The position numbers and the translations under genes were made by a program. Source: Nematostella vectensis (Eukaryota > Cnidaria > Anthozoa > Actiniaria > Edwardsiidae). Taken from it: a stretch of 64,000 bases of DNA. The notes under the pieces were generated by a model. That model ran no database searches and had not been told where the DNA came from. It saw nothing but the letters and a program-made list of their open reading frames with translations. Positions 11,301-21,921 of this stretch are shown here, in pieces. The DNA is taken from contig NC_064045.1 of the NCBI RefSeq assembly GCF_932526225.1, positions 9,728,022 through 9,792,021 of the forward strand, in the 5' to 3' direction. Position 1 is the stretch's first letter. Each line of letters begins with the position of its first letter.

Positions 11301-13565
11301 ACCAAACCCAGTTTGTTATCTCTTAAGGGTGATAATTTCTGTTGACCACGCCCAAAGTGCCATCCCTAGGCTGATTTTGAAAACAAACACCCCCATCTGT
11401 TATTTTATCAGAGTCCTCCCCACCCCTACCGGGAAGTAGTCCTATCATGTTATATCCAAGACCAGTGGTTGTGCTTTCTCATTAAGCTGTGGCTCTATCA
11501 AGAAACATAGAAAGAGACTTAGAAGCTCTTTAAGCTCTTTAAGCTCTTTTTTTTCTGTTCTACTAAAAATTTAGAAGCCATGACACCCCATCAAAAAAAT
11601 TCCAAACACTACAAAAAAATGTATTCCAATGTAACAAGCTTAACTCTACAAAAGTCAGAGTCCTGTTTCTCTACTTTAAAATAATTAACTTAATAGGTGA
11701 TTAAGTTAATTAATGAATTCATATGGTAAAGCTAATAAGGTTCTGACAAATCTCCCTACCACAGCTACCTCATATAAATCTTTGAATAGAGGAGATGGGG
11801 TTATACGGAAGAAGAAGAAGAAGAAAAAGAAGAGAAAAAGATGACCACCATACCTGTCTCAAGACAGATGCCGTCAGTCCATTGTACAGAGCTGTCACAC
11901 CTTGCGTTCGGACAACATGTACAGCCATAGTGCTCAAGCCAGATGTCACTTGCTGTTGCGTTTGAAGATGCACCTGGGGATATACACACTGAGGTCAAAA
12001 CAGCAGTTCTTACAATAATTATATGCTCAGTATTGACATAGTAGGGAGAGTTGAATTTTGAAATGATCATGCAATCTGACCAGTCACATCATAAAGTTTT
12101 CATCATATATAAAGTGTACACGTAAGGATATTTTTTTTGGGGGGGGATGTATAATTTATATTCTTCAACCAGAAGAGAACCACTTTTTGTACATAGAGTA
12201 AAATCTTTAAAGGCCATGAAGACCATCAAAAATGGGTATAATATGGGGTAGAAAGGTTAGGGGGTTAAAGCTGTCACATGTTTACATCTGGTCGATTATG
12301 TAACAACCTCCTATGATTTTTAACGGAAAACGCGAAAAATATTTCAAAATATTGAAAGCAGTGTGTTTATTGGAAGTTTCTTTGAGGATGTGATTGATAA
12401 TTTAGAACTGATGGCCTGTTATATATCTCAGATTTTAATAGATTCTTTTGTCTTTTAACTCTTGAGGTTTCCGTCGGAGCTCCGAAAACTGGTGACAATG
12501 CGGCTTTAAAGAACAACTATAAATAAGATGAATTCCTTGATGGGGTGTAACAAGTTCAGTATGAGACTCAGAGGTACGTCAGCACCATTACTTTGAAATT
12601 TATAATAGTGACATTGATGATAGGTATATTGACAGTCACACCAATTATATTTTGTCTCCTTTGGCTCAGCTGACAATTATACATTGATACTGAATATTTT
12701 TTATACTATACTAGCTATAATGTTTGTTTGTTACTTCATTGACTGGCTCTGTATAGTTTATACAGTAATTTATTGTACAAAATTGTTATTTACGGGGATT
12801 ACAATTTTGGCATATATATCGCATGAGATTGTTCAATCTCAATTACACGTTTTCATGTTCATGCATATTTCATAGGTTTAGCATGAGCTCCAACTGTTTG
12901 CTCCCTACGCCGTCGTAAACGGTTAAAATGTCAGAAGCACGTAACTGCAAGCTGCCTCATCAAAGACTGTAACAGTAAAAAAGCGAAAGTTTGCGACAGC
13001 ATCCGCGAAACTCGATGGAATTGCAGTCACTCTTTGAGATAAGAAATCATCACGAAGGTCGATTATATATTACTTGTTTACTCACGCACAGATAAAAACA
13101 CACAAATAAAAACAAAAATAGTGCAGCTAAACGATTTGCTTTTTTGTAATGAGGGGCAAGAGCGCAAAAGATTAGCTTGCAATGCATCAGGAACAGTTTT
13201 AACGAACGTGGGAGGAATTTTATTTTGATTCTTTACACAACACAAAACAACAGAATCAAATATTCCAAATAAAAGACTACTAAGCACTACGGGTAAGGCG
13301 TTTAATCAATGCTTATAGATTCAATTAATTGCAAATTTTACATATAATGCTTATATAGAGTATATTTGGTTTGTAAAATAGCTACATCATCAAGACGAAG
13401 TTTTGGTGTTGTCTTTTTGAGTCGTGAACAAACCTTGAGAAGATCTAAAGGATGCGTACAACAAGCCGCCATAGCCGAGGCACATCCACCCAAATACCAT
13501 CTTTGCTTCTTCACCACAACCTTAACCCTTCCTGACGAGCTTTTCTCCTCGCAAACAGCCGGCAT
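5302..13565 (-). CDS. SLC25A10: Mitochondrial dicarboxylate carrier (SLC25A10), complete, 13 exons
   Basis: Exons 5' to 3': 13434-13565, 11854-11973, 10869-10935, 9920-9964, 9629-9677, 9047-9088, 8902-8945, 7663-7733, 7420-7463, 7143-7191, 6815-6895, 6212-6268, 5302-5400. Every junction is GT-AG and phases agree. The 900 nt give 299 aa plus stop, against 287 aa for human DIC. The three mitochondrial-carrier signatures are HPLDLLK (residues 38-44), NPADMVNVR (130-138) and QPFDVMKTR (230-238), one per solcar repeat. CACYDQ-type and AKLGPMGFYK segments also match this subfamily. The family exchanges malate or succinate for phosphate, sulfate or thiosulfate across the inner mitochondrial membrane. 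The start is the ATG at 13565; the N-terminus is about a dozen residues longer than in mammals. Introns carry tandem repeats and a TA-flanked MITE. Confidence 0.95.
5950..6095. repeat. Short direct repeats of an AGGCGC-containing unit
   Basis: The phrase GAGGCGCTT recurs about six times between 5965 and 6090. Two copies of a ~28-bp unit, TTTTATTTTACCTCTAAGAC followed by GAGGCGCT, are adjacent (6030-6085). This lies in the last intron of SLC25A10. Confidence 0.6.
6568..6778. repeat. Tandem repeat, ~67-bp unit, three copies
   Basis: Copies start near 6570, 6637 and 6705. Each holds ATCACCCTAATTG, TAGTCGTTGATGTTGTTG and GATGATGGTGCAG. A (GTT)n run follows and ends about 15 bases from the exon at 6815-6895 of SLC25A10, so the array lies very close to a splice donor. 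Confidence 0.75.
8266..8408. repeat. Dispersed MITE-like element
   Basis: Ends resemble CAGGCATGTACCCAGG on the left and the inverse of CAGGTGCATACC on the right. The inside has GGAGCGCAGTTATAGGTATC and a G-rich segment. An inverted relative lies at 38580-38742, where the same phrases occur in reverse order. This copy sits in an intron of SLC25A10. Confidence 0.55.
10371..10641. mobile_element. 271-bp MITE with 31-bp TIRs and TA target duplication
   Basis: The left end begins ATAGGGGACTTGCGCTAAAA. The right end, reverse-complemented, begins ATAGGGGACTTACGCTAAGA. The 31-bp TIRs have three mismatches. TA dinucleotides flank both ends (10369-10370 and 10642-10643), as expected for Tc1/mariner-type insertion. 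There is no coding capacity. It lies between two SLC25A10 exons. The central part resembles 53390-53600. Confidence 0.75.
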
Positions 13566-14590
13566 TTTGGTAACAAAAGGTGATCTGCCGGTTTGATCGC
13601 TCGTTCTACAACTTTCGCGATGACATGTTCCACACGACGAGGAGAGGATTGCGTGACAAATTGCGTGGTCACAAAGCCACCAATAGAAATACCTTGTAAC
13701 GTCACACAGTTAAAAGCTCAAAAGTGACGTGGCTCAAATCGTACCAAATATTTTGACATCAGACAAAACTATACCTATACTGGAGCAGCGGTCGTTTGTG
13801 AGGGGCGGGGGGAAGTATTTTTTTAATTCGGAAACATTATTCCGTTACTGTTACTCTCTCTTTTTTTTTTTAGAACATTTTTTATAAGACGCCCAGCATG
13901 AGATTTCACCAAATTTTAAGAACATGCCGAGGCTCAGATAGCAGAAATATATTCTTTAAGTCCTGATGCATTCTAAAATGCAGAATCAAATGCAGTAACA
14001 ACCTTATTGCTATTGATCATTAGTGTAATACTCTTGATAATTCATTGGGTATTATGTATAATATACACTAAAATTGTATTTCTTTGGATAAAAGCTGAGT
14101 CATTCTGACCCTGTGACCATGCGTGACAAAACGGCACAGGAGGAATGTCACGCTTCGTGGCTACACTTTTTTTTATAGAACCAAAAATAAGAACGGCTCA
14201 GTCTGAACTGAAAATTATACGTCTTTATAAAAAAAGAGTGTATAACCATAAAGCCAGGAAGGGATAGCAGATAAAGGCTACCCTTTGCTCACCTCTCGAA
14301 TTTTCTCGATAAAGGAGCCTTTATTGCCTGATAGAAGCATTTGTACAGGAGGTTTAGTACCCTACATGCTAAAAGCCAGGTTGATACATTAGGTCGGGTA
14401 GGAAGGCGCGATAAGTTTTCAGCCCCCCCCCCCCCCTCCCCCTTTCCCGCCGCCGGCAATCGTTTGTGGTGACTCTTATCCTGAATAAAAATATCCAGAT
14501 TATAAAAAAACATATCTGAAATATATTGTATCAAACACAGTGTCTAAAGATTGAGTGCCTTCACAAAAAATCTTTAAAAATATATAATGG
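13566..14590. other. Upstream flank of SLC25A10, no gene seen
   Basis: This should hold the 5' UTR and promoter of SLC25A10. No TATA box stands out. A C-run occurs near 14422-14435. Open frames here are short and have no family resemblance. Confidence 0.4.
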
Positions 14591-14879
14591 TTCCGGCCAT
14601 GATTTGAACCTAGTATGTTGAAAATATGGTTAAAATGGTTAATATGGTTAAATATAGTCAGCGGCGCCCGAAATGGTCTGTGTATTTGTTGAATTTGAAC
14701 AGCTCCAGCTTTGCCCGCGGCCAGCATGTGGCCTTACAGCATGGCCCCTTATCCGTACTCACTGGTTCTGAGTTTGGTCAGCCAAATTTTCAACCTGTTC
14801 TGTGCTAGCCGTTATCACTGACGTTACCCTGACGCCTATTTCCCAGCTTAGGTGTCCACCGCTGACGGTATACGGTAGC

Positions 14880-15240
14880 TTCGTCAATTGGGAAGACCCA
14901 ACCGAAGCAGCATCTACCCGAAGACAAATGGAAACTTCTCGGTGAGCTGGGAATTCGGAAACCATTTCGCTCAAAGAGATACGGCCGTCACCCTAAACTG
15001 GTTGACGATACAACTCAACTGAACGAAAATACATCTACGCCAAAAAATCCCAGATTGAATGCGGTCGTTCCCACTACTATCATGGCTAATGTCAGATCAC
15101 TGGCCCCAAAGATGGATGAATTTTATTCAGTTGATGACCATGTAAAACCTGCATTCTCTTGTTTAACTGAGACTTGGCTGAAGAATTCAATTCCTGACTC
15201 GGCCGTCGGTCTTCCTAATAGTGGAAGAAAATGGTGCAGC
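14880..15240 (+). pseudogene. LINE fragment, start of endonuclease domain
   Basis: An uninterrupted plus frame reads KWKLLGELGIRKPFRSKRYG, then PTTIMANVRSLAPKMDEF and SCLTETWLKNSIPDSAVGLP. The N-V-R-S-L...K.DE and LTETWL motifs are the start of the AP-type endonuclease of CR1/L2-like non-LTR retrotransposons. Similarity stops at about 15235, after VGLPN. The rest of the endonuclease and the reverse transcriptase are absent. A matching 3' piece lies at 19141-19435. Confidence 0.75.
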
Positions 15241-15299
15241 ATCGTTCAAATTTGTGGAACATTTTTTTAAATTTGGCACATAGATATAGAATCTCGCAC

Positions 15300-16110
15300 T
15301 GAGCAATTCTGGATACGGACCCATCCCCAAAAATGTATACTTACAGTTTTATAGAGGTGGAATTAATTTCCCTAAAAACCTGAATAACATCAATACTTTT
15401 CATGTTACGATTACAAAACTTAACCCAGTGATGGATATTAACATAAACTACAGTTTAACGAAAAAATAAACCACGCCCCCTTGATACTTACAGTTTTAGG
15501 GGTGAATAATGTTTTTTTCTTTTAATCAGCATTAAAACCAATACTATTTATTGTACAACTTTCAAATTCCACATAATTGTAATACTTGTTACAAAACTTC
15601 ATTCGAGATATGGACCTACGCCCAGATGTGAGTACTTACAGTTATATTAGAGATGATACGAAAGAGGCATATTGCTTAGAGTGCCCTTCAATATATACTG
15701 AGAGCTAAGAATCCATATACTAACTTATAATGGTATATTGCAAGATATTCCCAACCGTATAGCCACGCCCCTATTGTACTTACAATTATACTAGAGATGG
15801 CACGAAGGAGGTAATCGCATATATAGTTTGCCTTTCAATACGAGCTATGAGCTACAGATCCACATGCTTACTTATATTGGTATATTATCGGATATAATCA
15901 ATTGCATTACCACGCCACTATGGTATTTACAGTTATACTAGATATGACGGGGATGGAGACATATTGTCGCTTTTCCACTTTTTTGTGCCTTCCTATACGC
16001 ATTTCAAGCTAAAAATCAATATACTCGCCGATATTGGTATATTTCAGGGTGTAGTTAAATGTATAACCATGCCCTTATAGTACTTATAGCTCTTCTAGAG
16101 ATGGCACGGA
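15300..16110 (+). repeat. Satellite-like array, ~147-bp unit, about 5.5 copies
   Basis: The phrase (A)TACTTACAGTTATACTAGAG recurs at about 15337, 15484, 15632, 15776, 15922 and 16080, at spacings of about 144-158 bp. Each unit also holds GATATTGGTATATTGCA-like and CCACGCCC segments. Units have diverged, the first two the most. The same unit appears inverted at 17895-18140. Confidence 0.8.
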
Positions 16111-16560
16111 TGGAGTTTATAGTAAGAACGTCCTCCCATTCGAACTGCACGTGACAATTGTACATACCAACACAGTTTCAAAAATGTTTGGTCTATCAAA
16201 ATACAAACTACGTGCAGGGCATTGCCTATATGGCATTAACAGTTCTGGATGAGATGAAACAAATTGAATCTTTTTTAAAAAAGCTGGGAAGCTGAAATTA
16301 ATTGACCGTTGCATTTAAAATAATCATTAAGTTCACCGCAACACCAATAATTAACGAAGAATAGGCAATATACTGAAGAATACTTTACTGGGGTGGGGTC
16401 CCATAAGCATGTGGGTTGTTCAACCCACATGCTCAACATTTGTTCCCGTGTCCACCGGAGAAGCACTGTTGATATAAATAAAAAATAAAAAAAACGTTTC
16501 AGTAAGCCGTTCAATTTTTTTAGTTTTCAGAACCCAATTAAATTCTTACCTGTCTCTGTT

Positions 16561-17131
16561 TCATTGCCACTCACAGTCACCACCACACCTGCACAGAGCA
16601 GTGCATTTAAGCCACGTATTGATGCATCTCCTTTTGCAACCCTTATCGGGCTGGCAGCCGCACTTTACCAGTTTGATACAGGTTGACATTGAAGGGAGCA
16701 GGCTCCAAAGAGGACGCCAGGTGCTATTGTCGGAGGATTCCCAGCCCCAATCGGCTGGAGAGGGCATAACAGGCTGCACCACGAGAGACTGCGCCCGGCA
16801 ATAGCCAGCCTGGTATGCCGCTCTCTTGCAGTGCTGTAGAAGGGCGGCGAATGTGGGTGGGTTTTCGTCCCGCGGGATAAGCGGGATCTCCTCGCAACCA
16901 TCTCCTTCCGGGCGTCGTTCACCGAGGAGAGCTGGCTTATCTTGGAGTAGAGGAGGACAACAAAGCATTCAAGGGTGCCGATGCTTGCCAGAACTGTTTC
17001 CTTGTTCGGAAGGTCCGATAAGGCAGTCAAAGCCGATGAGACCTCTGGGAACGCCTCCCAGACATTCCACGCACTCGTTTTACCTTTTCCACGAAAGAAC
17101 GAGGTCTGGTCACATACATAAGTTTGAGTGA
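16561..17131 (-). pseudogene. Transposon ORF fragment with Cys-rich C-terminal tail
   Basis: On the minus strand a frame from 17131 reads CDQTSFFRGKGKTSAWNVWE, then ALSDLPNKETVLASIGTLEC and SVNDARKEMVARRSR. A frameshift near 16880 leads into NPPTFAALLQHCKRAAYQAG, VQPVMPSPADWGWE and a Cys-rich end, IKLVKCGCQPDKGCKRRC...LKCTALCRCGGDCEW, with a stop at 16561. To my recollection this tail recurs in repetitive ORFs of cnidarian genomes. I cannot name the transposon class with confidence. The N-terminal part is missing and the frame is broken. Confidence 0.6.
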
Positions 17132-17440
17132 AGACATTATCAAAGGCAGTTCTGAATTAATTGATCTTGGAACAAGTCAAATAAAAAAAAATAATCGATG
17201 CACGTTCCTAATCAATAGTCTTGAAACAAATACGTCCTAGGCCCTAGAGCTTCAAAATAGCCAGTACTTTGCGAAAATACTAAAAAGTGATATTAACAGG
17301 TTTGATAATGAATAAGGAACGAAAAAAAAAAAACAGACGATTTTGATTTCGAAAAAGGTCTGTGTCTTTTTACAACTAGCACAAACAGTATGCATGCTTG
17401 GTGTTTCAACTTTTTACAATGAAATTATGCCTTTTTTTCT

Positions 17441-17686
17441 CATTTGATTTGTACTGGGAGTGGCTCTTGCTACCGTTATGACTGGCGGGTTGATAGTGCT
17501 CCATTTTTTAATATGCAGTGCTCCGATTACTCTCTCAACACCTCCCTCGCCATTTCTTCATTTCTTCATTTGATTTGTACTGGGAGTGGCTCTTGCTACC
17601 GTTATGACTGGCGGGTTGATAGTGCTCCATTTTTTAATATGCAGTGCTCCGATTACTCTCTCAACACCTCCCTCGCCATTTCTTCA
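17441..17686 (+). repeat. Perfect 126-bp tandem duplication
   Basis: 17441-17566 is repeated from 17567, identical for about 120 bases. The unit length is a multiple of three, so the plus frame 17444-17908 stays open across both copies. Identity implies a recent duplication. The encoded peptide is not recognised. Confidence 0.9.
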
Positions 17687-17894
17687 ACGTCGCAATTATT
17701 CACCACACTTGCACCAGGAGAAGTCCAATTCACAGCTAATGATAACAATTATCTCATTTCTGATAGCACTGTAAGTACACTTGTGACATCGTGGTATTAT
17801 AAACGCAACAAGATCACTCCTGTCGAACAACAATTCTGTGCTTTTATTGATCATTATGCGAGTGCTATATGTATGGTATATATCACGCTTATGC

Positions 17895-18140
17895 TGTCTG
17901 TAGTATAATTGTAAGTGCTATATGGGCGTGGTTATACGCTCGACTATATCCTGCAATGTACCAATATAATGTGGATTTGTAGCTCGCAGTTCGTATTGAA
18001 AGGCACTCTATATAAGCGATATACCTCCTTCATGTAATATCTAGTGTAACTGTAAGTACAATAGGGGCGTGGCTATACGGTTGGGAATATCTTGCAATAT
18101 ACCATTATAAGTTAGTATATGGAATCTTAGCTCTTAGCGT
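17895..18140 (-). repeat. Inverted copies of the ~147-bp satellite unit
   Basis: About 1.7 units lie in the opposite orientation to the array at 15300-16110. CTGTAAGTACAATAGGGGCG at about 18050 is the reverse of the left array's junction phrase, and a second junction at about 17902 is 146 bp away. Together the two arrays bracket 16.1-17.9 kb as an inverted repeat. Confidence 0.75.
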
Positions 18141-19140
18141 TATCCTAAATTAATCCTTTTTATCTTCTATTGTCGAAACAAATAGCTTTCTGTAGCTCTC
18201 AAGGGTTGTTGACATTAGAATAGCAGTTTATGCACTTCCAGAAGGGTCAACTAAAACATTTAGAAGTGAAAAACAATGCAGATATTTCCATTTTAACATT
18301 TTCAAGTATAAAAAAGTTGGGTTATGTTATATCGAAAGTTGACCAAATATTTTTAAAGCAGATCGAAAAAGCTAAATGAACAATCTTTGAGAAATCAGAT
18401 TTTTGCTCTGTGAGTTTTCATTTCACGTTGTCCTTCGAAACTCGAGGACGAGTTTTTTTTTCTATGGAGGAAGTGATGTTATGAGACTATTTGCTAATAT
18501 CTCATAAATATGTGTTCTAGAAAGTTCTACTATGGTTCGCACCTGTTTTCAATATTGACCTTCGTCACCTTTTCACTGTTCATCCTGAATACTAAGTATG
18601 CACCTGATAGTCATACAGGTCACGCGCAGTGTGACAAAACTAGTTTAGCGTTTACTCAAGATAAACATCTAATTTCCAGATATGTCCAACAAGCCAAACG
18701 TATTCCTAAGCCTCATTATTCTATAGTATTTTATATGATTATTGTTTTTAGTCAATTAACTGTTATTCTAACACCGACGGATTCTCGCTTTAGTAATCAT
18801 CATTTCTAAAATTGTACCTTTTCTTTAGATCAACATTAATTTGCAATTCTTGTATCACTTTCGTTAGAGCAGTCAAACCAGTATTTTGCTGAATTGTTAA
18901 TTAGTCAGTATCAATAGGAGTTTACTATAAATCATATTGTACTTGTAATAACGACAGCTTGCTGCGGAAGCTATCGAGTAAGTTTTGTTGGCTTCGTGAA
19001 GACAATCCCTAGTCAAGGAAGAGGCCTAGTAAGGATTCCCTTCTATCTGCCTCACCTTCTGAGAATCGTCTGATCGTTGTCTCCTAGAACGAGCTCGAAT
19101 ACCTCCCTGCTCGCTAAGCGGGGTTGCTTTTACAATAAAA

Positions 19141-19435
19141 TTGTTGGTGAGGAAACAGAAGCTACCTGGTAAGCGATCCCGGAGAAACCCCGGTTATTAC
19201 ACTTCGCTAATAAGATCGGTCCTAGAATATGCGGCCCCTGCTTGGGCGTCTGCTCCCATCTATCTGCAGGACGCGCTAGAGGGCATACAAAAAAGAGCTT
19301 TGAGATGTATCTATGCCGAATACGATCTTCCCTATCAGATTCTGCTGTGCCGCGCTGCAATTGCCACACTAGATGAGCGCCGTAAGCTTCTCTGCCAGAA
19401 TTTTATATCTAAAGCTACATCCTCGGAACCCCTCT
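19141..19435 (+). pseudogene. LINE fragment, 3' end of reverse transcriptase ORF
   Basis: The plus frame reads YYTSLIRSVLEYAAPAWAS, then ALEGIQKRALRCIY and LDERRKLLCQNFISKATSS. This is the conserved thumb and tail of CR1/L2-like LINE reverse transcriptases (the SVLEYA.P.W..L..I.KRAL.. pattern). No catalytic RT motifs remain upstream. It has the same orientation as the endonuclease piece at 14880-15240, so both may come from one element that was interrupted or internally deleted. Confidence 0.78.
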
Positions 19436-19449
19436 TTTTTACAATTTAT

Positions 19450-21600
19450 CACCCCAAAAATCTGTGTATTACTTATACAGTATAGCATTAAATATCATGA
19501 AACCGTCATCATTTTTATTACCCTAAATGCACAAATGCTTGTGAATTTTTGCTTTGTTCTTTTTTAAGAAAACATATAAAATAATGATAGTAGCGATAGG
19601 TCTTTTCCTTCAGGCAAGAGGATCAGAGGAGAAGAATGGGGGTAACCTTTTTGCAAACGCCCAAATGACGCCTTACAATCGTAAGATCGGAATATCCGTC
19701 TGAGATGGGTCGTCCAGTTATTTGCATGCTCTTACGAAACGGCAAATGAAAAGAATGTCGTCTAATAGGCCGATAACTGACTAGTTTATTTAGCTTCCCT
19801 GCTCGAACTTGTTCTCATTTATTTTACTTGTAACAAATTATAGATCTCTATCATTTAGTATATACCTATGTAAAGAAACAGAATTATGAGCAAAATAAAG
19901 ATGATTTGATTTTTTTTTATTTTGATTTTTTGGCGGTCGCTCCCCGATAAACGTCAAACTCCAACTGGGTAGAAGGCTACCCCTGAAATAGTGAGTAATT
20001 TCACCCCCTCTAAAGCCTCTACCTTCTTGGTGCCTCGTGCTTTACCTGTAATCTGTTACGTGCACTCGCGCCATCCATCTCGTAATCTAATTGGTCGACA
20101 CATCATTAATTACGCGTTAGATCAGCCAATTAGCGCGCGTGTCTTGTCTTCACCGACATCTGTCATCGGGGTAAACCATTCTACCTCAATCGCTTCACGA
20201 GAGATGGCCTCCATTAGATCAACACTGACACTCTGATAGAGAATTAACCGCCATCTTCTTAAAAGTGCATGGATTCTAACGAAAAAAAGCCTAGGCTCGC
20301 ATTAAATCCATATCTAAGGCTTAGCCAAATGTTTTAAGTATTAGTTGTTATTTCCGCTTTGCCTTAGGGAAAATGTTTTGCAAACTTTTGCAAAAATGGT
20401 TGTCCTTGGACTCGCTGCGAATCTCTACTCTAGCTTTCATCTGTTGAATATATAGACTCCTTAGTTTCTGGATTTCATCGATGTCCTCTAGAAAATGTTT
20501 ACATTTTAATTCTTATTTCATGAGTTCATAAATGCCATGAAATACTTTTCAGCCTGAAAAACAAATTTCAACCACTCCCCCCACCCCCTTAAAATCATCA
20601 TGGTCCCACTTGCGTTTCTAAGTGTATTACTAATTGGCCAAAGGACAGCCAATACTCCGCTGATTGCAACAATATGTATTTCTCGTTTGGGTTTCTATAA
20701 CCAGCCTCAGTTAAAACTGTACTGTGCAATATTGAATCTAACCAAGGGACTAATAAGAATTTATGGGATTACTGTATGAAGGCTCAGACGAACACCGGAA
20801 TTTCTCAGATGATTTATGGATTTATGAATCGTCTCGGAATGTAATCTTTGGTGCCAGTCTGGCTAGCGAACACGTGCTATTTGCGTTAAAATTTCTCCCA
20901 AGAAAGTATAAGCAGATCAAGTTAATTGATTTACAGCTCTGGTTCACGCCACAAGCGTTTCCTTGATCTAAATCGCTACGGAATTTGCTATCTTTGGGTC
21001 TTGCGCATCAAAAGACTTAAACAGAGATATGAATTATATACTCACGTGGCTAAAGTGAGACTGGCATTATACGAACAAATATGGCAATTTAATTCTTAAA
21101 GGATGGAAGTTTTGGACGGATTCCGAATCCCCTAAGGCAAAGTAGTTATCATATTTAGCGAGAAAAAACACTTAAAGAGTTTGTTTACAATAAGTGTTAT
21201 TCACACCTCTTGTACAAACAAGTGATTACTGCAATAAGAAACCCATGGTAAATTGCAACATATATTGTCATGAATTCGTATTTGCATTTGGCTTAAAAAG
21301 CAATTGGCTTTTAAAAGTTGTTTGTTATTGTTTGTGTGCTTTTTTACCGCATTTTGTAGTGGGGGTCTAAGTGGAGGTCTAGTGACAAAAAGATAAATGT
21401 CACCAGCCAAGTTTCGATTTGTCAGCTTAGTGAAGATTTTGTCAACGTCGAAAACAACACTCCCGCTCCCGTTAACCTTTTTTCTGGGTGGCCTAAGAAA
21501 ACCAGAAAACCAACAATGATTACTTTCTCTACTTTAACACATAGAGAAAAAGCTGTAGAGAATTCTAGAAAGTTCTGGGGCATTCTGTATCGGGTCTCTT
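19450..21600. other. No gene recognised
   Basis: AT-rich DNA with only short frames. A slightly GC-richer patch at about 20030-20240 (ATTAGCGCGCGTG) could be regulatory or an exon, but no coding or splice evidence supports it. Confidence 0.4.
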
Positions 21601-21803
21601 AAAGGGTTTCGTGAAGTAAAGACAGGGCAGCCGTGAAATCGATTACTGTTTTTGAGCGTGGCGCATGTCACAGCAGCTCAGCGCGCTAATTTCGGCTAAT
21701 TTGACAATAGGGCTATTCGTTCCACCTAACACATGTGTGTCGGCAAACGAACGGTGAACCGGGGCTGTTGAAAGCTCGACAACATTTCCACACACGTCAG
21801 CAG

Positions 21804-21921
21804 ATGTACACGAGGGAATGGTTTAGTGAATCGTTGGTAAAAGGACGAATTTCACCTCTCTGGCTAAAAGACTTGCTGTCGTATCTTCATTATTCCAAAG
21901 GGACATCGAAGCCCGTAGGAG
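21804..21921 (+). other. Possible orphan first exon
   Basis: An ATG at 21804 opens a 39-codon frame (MYTREWFSESLVKGRISPLW and onward). It ends at a consensus splice donor (GTAAGAAT at 21922). The upstream 150 bases are relatively CpG-rich. No downstream partner exon was identified and the peptide is not recognised, so this may be chance. Confidence 0.25.

Noticed and set aside
14588-14625. tRNA-like T-arm (GGTTCAAATC on minus)
   Set aside because: No D-arm, anticodon arm or matching acceptor stem at the right distance.
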